A stretch of 23,695 nucleotides of DNA from an uncultured Chitinophagaceae bacterium (GTDB lineage Bacteria; Bacteroidota; Bacteroidia; Chitinophagales; Chitinophagaceae), in contig CALESY010000087.1 of NCBI GenBank assembly GCA_937919945.1, forward strand, positions 1-23,695. The letters are read 5' to 3'. Each line of letters opens with the position of its first letter. Position 1 is the stretch's first letter. Positions 21,939 to 23,695 of this stretch are shown here, piece by piece. A program made the position numbers and the translations under genes. The notes under the pieces are model-generated. The model saw nothing but the letters and a program-made list of their open reading frames with translations. It was not told the DNA's origin and did not search any database.

Positions 21939-22435
21939 AGTATATCTGTATAACCATATTGTGTTTTTTGTCAGCATCGGTTTATGCACAGCCCAAGTCT
22001 TTTAATGGTAGCGCGTCGGGCACTATTGGTGTGTTTTCTGTCATGAGCCTCAACTTCACCAACCTTACAGGAGTTGTATCTTTTAATACACCCGATGATT
22101 ACTTCAGTGGCATCACTATTAATAATGCAGCAACCATAGCCGTTAAGAGCAATGTAAACTGGCAGCTGAGTGTATCTGCACAGAGTGCATTTTTCATGCC
22201 CATGTCGCAAGGGGCAAGTAGTGATATGCCGTCAAGTGTATTGGGCATCAGGCGCAATGGCACTACTACTTTCCTGCAAATGAATACAGGTAGCCAAACC
22301 CTGAAAACAGGTAATAAAGGTGCAGCAACCGCTACGGGCAATACATTTGATATTGATACAAGGATAAACCCCGGCTTCGGCTATAGTGGCGGCTCGTACA
22401 ACATCGGCGTACTTTTCACCCTTAGCCAGCAGTAG
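21935..22435 (+). CDS. Small secreted beta-rich protein, putative surface subunit B
   Basis: The 166-residue product is a paralogue of the preceding protein. It has a signal peptide (1-19, ending VYA-Q), SLNFT at 38-42, TINNAATIAVKSNVNW at 61-76 and the ending GSYNIGVLFTLSQQ (153-166). It lacks cysteines in the mature part. NVNWQLSV (73-80) resembles the first W-x-L motif of WxL proteins, and the C-terminal Y-x-x-x-V-x-F-T-L strand resembles that of pilin-like subunits. It overlaps the upstream gene by four bases. The M16 protease gene follows after 62 bases without a visible terminator. Confidence 0.75.
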   Translation: MKYICITILCFLSASVYAQPKSFNGSASGTIGVFSVMSLNFTNLTGVVSFNTPDDYFSGITINNAATIAVKSNVNWQLSVSAQSAFFMPMSQGASSDMPSSVLGIRRNGTTTFLQMNTGSQTLKTGNKGAATATGNTFDIDTRINPGFGYSGGSYNIGVLFTLSQQ

Positions 22436-22497
22436 TTTTTGGTGTACAAACTGTATATTTACTGTCTTTCAAATTCAATCTTTCATATTCAGCTATT

Positions 22498-23695
22498 ATG
22501 AAGCGTATTCTGTTATCGTTATATGCCATCAGTATGTTGGGCATACAACAAGTAGCCGCTCAGGCAAAACTGGTGGAAACCGTTACTAAAAAGGGTGGTG
22601 AGGTAGTAATACCATACAAGAAATTTGTACTGCCCAACGGGCTTACATTAATTGTGCACGAGGACCATTCAGATCCCATTGTGCACGTAGATGTAACCTA
22701 CCACGTGGGTAGTGCAAGGGAAGAAATCGGCAAATCGGGTTTCGCACATTTCTTTGAGCACATGATGTTTCAAGGCTCTGACAATGTAGCAGATGAGCAA
22801 CACTTCAAAATAATAACAGAAGCAGGCGGTACGCTGAACGGTACTACCAACCGCGACCGTACCAACTATTTTGAAACAGTACCGAGCAACCAGTTGGAAA
22901 AAATGCTGTGGCTGGAAGCAGACCGTATGGGCTTTTTGCTCGATGCAGTTACACAAAAGAAATTTGAAGTGCAACGCGCAACGGTTAAGAATGAACGTGG
23001 GCAGAACTATGACAACAGGCCGTATGGCTTGGTAGGCGAGTTCAGCTCTAAAAATCTATATCCATACGGGCATCCATACTCTTGGCTGACGATAGGGTAT
23101 ATTGAAGATCTGAACGCAGTAAATGTAAACGACCTGAAAAACTTCTTCCTGCGTTGGTACGGCCCTAACAATGCGGTAGTAACTGTAGGTGGCGACGTGA
23201 ATACGGAAGACGTAGTGAAGCTGGTAGAAAAATACTTTGGCAGCATACCACGTGGCCCTGAAGTAAAGCCTGTAACTGTACCTGCCATTAAGCTGGATAA
23301 GAAAAGGTATGTGTCAATGATAGACAACTACGCTAAATCGCCCATGTTGCGTATCTCTTATCCAACTGTACCATCTTATCACAAAGACGAAGCAGCATTG
23401 GATTGTCTTGCAGAGATAATAGGACAAGGCAAAAACTCATTGCTGTACAAAAACATGATTAAGACACAGAAGGCGGTTAGTGCATCTGCATTCAACTCTA
23501 CCAGCGAATTAGCAGGCGAATTCAGTTTCAGTGTAATGCCTTTCCCCGGTTTGCAACTGGCAGATATGGAAAAGCTTATAAATGAATCGCTCACAGAGTT
23601 TGAGAAACGTGGCGTAACGGATGAAGACATTGAGAAGTTCAGAAACAGTGCAGAGGCTTCTACCATCAACGGATTGGAGAATGTATCACGCAAGG
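22498..23695 (+). CDS. M16-family zinc metalloprotease, N-terminal part
   Basis: An open frame of 399 codons without a stop runs off the right edge. After a signal peptide (1-22, ending AAQ-A) comes the M16 peptidase core: FVLPNGLTLIVHEDHSDPIVHVDVTYHVGS, and the inverted zinc motif H84-F-F-E87-H88, with E166 in VKNERGQNYDNRP as the likely third zinc ligand. The second M16 domain starts about residue 200-210 (PYSWLTIGYIEDLNAVNVNDLKNFF, then WYGPNNAVVTVGGDV). It is probably a periplasmic peptidase. Bacteroidota often carry such genes in pairs, so a second one may follow. TATATTTA at 22454-22461 is one base off the -7 consensus. Confidence 0.93.
   Translation, partial: MKRILLSLYAISMLGIQQVAAQAKLVETVTKKGGEVVIPYKKFVLPNGLTLIVHEDHSDPIVHVDVTYHVGSAREEIGKSGFAHFFEHMMFQGSDNVADEQHFKIITEAGGTLNGTTNRDRTNYFETVPSNQLEKMLWLEADRMGFLLDAVTQKKFEVQRATVKNERGQNYDNRPYGLVGEFSSKNLYPYGHPYSWLTIGYIEDLNAVNVNDLKNFFLRWYGPNNAVVTVGGDVNTEDVVKLVEKYFGSIPRGPEVKPVTVPAIKLDKKRYVSMIDNYAKSPMLRISYPTVPSYHKDEAALDCLAEIIGQGKNSLLYKNMIKTQKAVSASAFNSTSELAGEFSFSVMPFPGLQLADMEKLINESLTEFEKRGVTDEDIEKFRNSAEASTINGLENVSRK

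Noticed and set aside
22454..22461. TATATTTA before the M16 protease gene as a promoter
   Set aside because: It is one base off the consensus in AT-rich DNA and has no suitably spaced TTG. Read-through from the upstream pair is equally possible.
1..23695. Mobile element, prophage or defence island
   Set aside because: I found no transposase, integrase, terminal inverted repeats, attachment-site duplication, restriction or toxin genes in either strand. The MORN/YwqK repeats are sometimes annotated as antitoxin-like, but no toxin partner is present.

Overview
The window looks like ordinary chromosomal DNA of a Bacteroidota bacterium, most likely of the Chitinophagaceae or a neighbouring group. 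The reasons are the presence of BshB1 (bacillithiol synthesis), DUF4294 and DUF6427 proteins, many secreted or lipoprotein genes of unknown function, few Shine-Dalgarno sequences, and promoters of the Bacteroidota type (TAnnTTTG, here several times as TACCTTTG). No tRNA or rRNA gene, insertion sequence, integrase, phage gene or CRISPR array is visible. The species call is inference from gene content.

Layout: 1-1886 is read leftwards: the first codons of rpmG, then rpmB, bshB1 and a DUF4294 protein. 2033-5889 is a tight rightward run (small lipoprotein, DCC-type thiol oxidoreductase, large secreted protein of unknown function, DUF6427 membrane protein, purQ), followed by dsbD with a terminator at 8063-8086. 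A COG2509 flavoprotein, aqpZ (with a strong terminator) and a small TfoX-like protein follow to 10985. 11006-13843 is read leftwards: the ribosomal stalk operon rplK-rplA-rplJ-rplL ending in a clear intrinsic terminator, then a separate small gene. nusG/secE and rpoB, the usual neighbours of this operon, are absent on both sides.

13844-14164 is the longest non-coding stretch and holds the rplK promoter, an approximately 80-nt leader and a small hairpin. 14165-15820 is an AT-rich gene for a secreted MORN-repeat protein with a TonB C-terminal domain. Its stop codon overlaps the stop codon of a convergent TPR membrane protein (15817-17631). That gene is divergent from a small secreted CxxxC protein (17742-18287), and the two start codons lie in a perfect 13-bp inverted repeat. 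Then come a two-helix membrane protein, a YgiD-like dioxygenase, and an Ig-like lipoprotein that converges on a PapD-like secreted protein.

The PapD-like gene is divergent from two overlapping genes for small paralogous beta-rich secreted proteins. These three genes look like a chaperone/subunit or WxL/WxIP-like surface system without an usher, and form the most promising little-described system here. The window ends inside an M16 zinc metalloprotease gene.

Three thiol-redox genes (bshB1, the DCC protein and dsbD) lie within the first 8 kb. Most other genes are housekeeping (ribosome, purine synthesis, water channel) or envelope proteins of unknown function.
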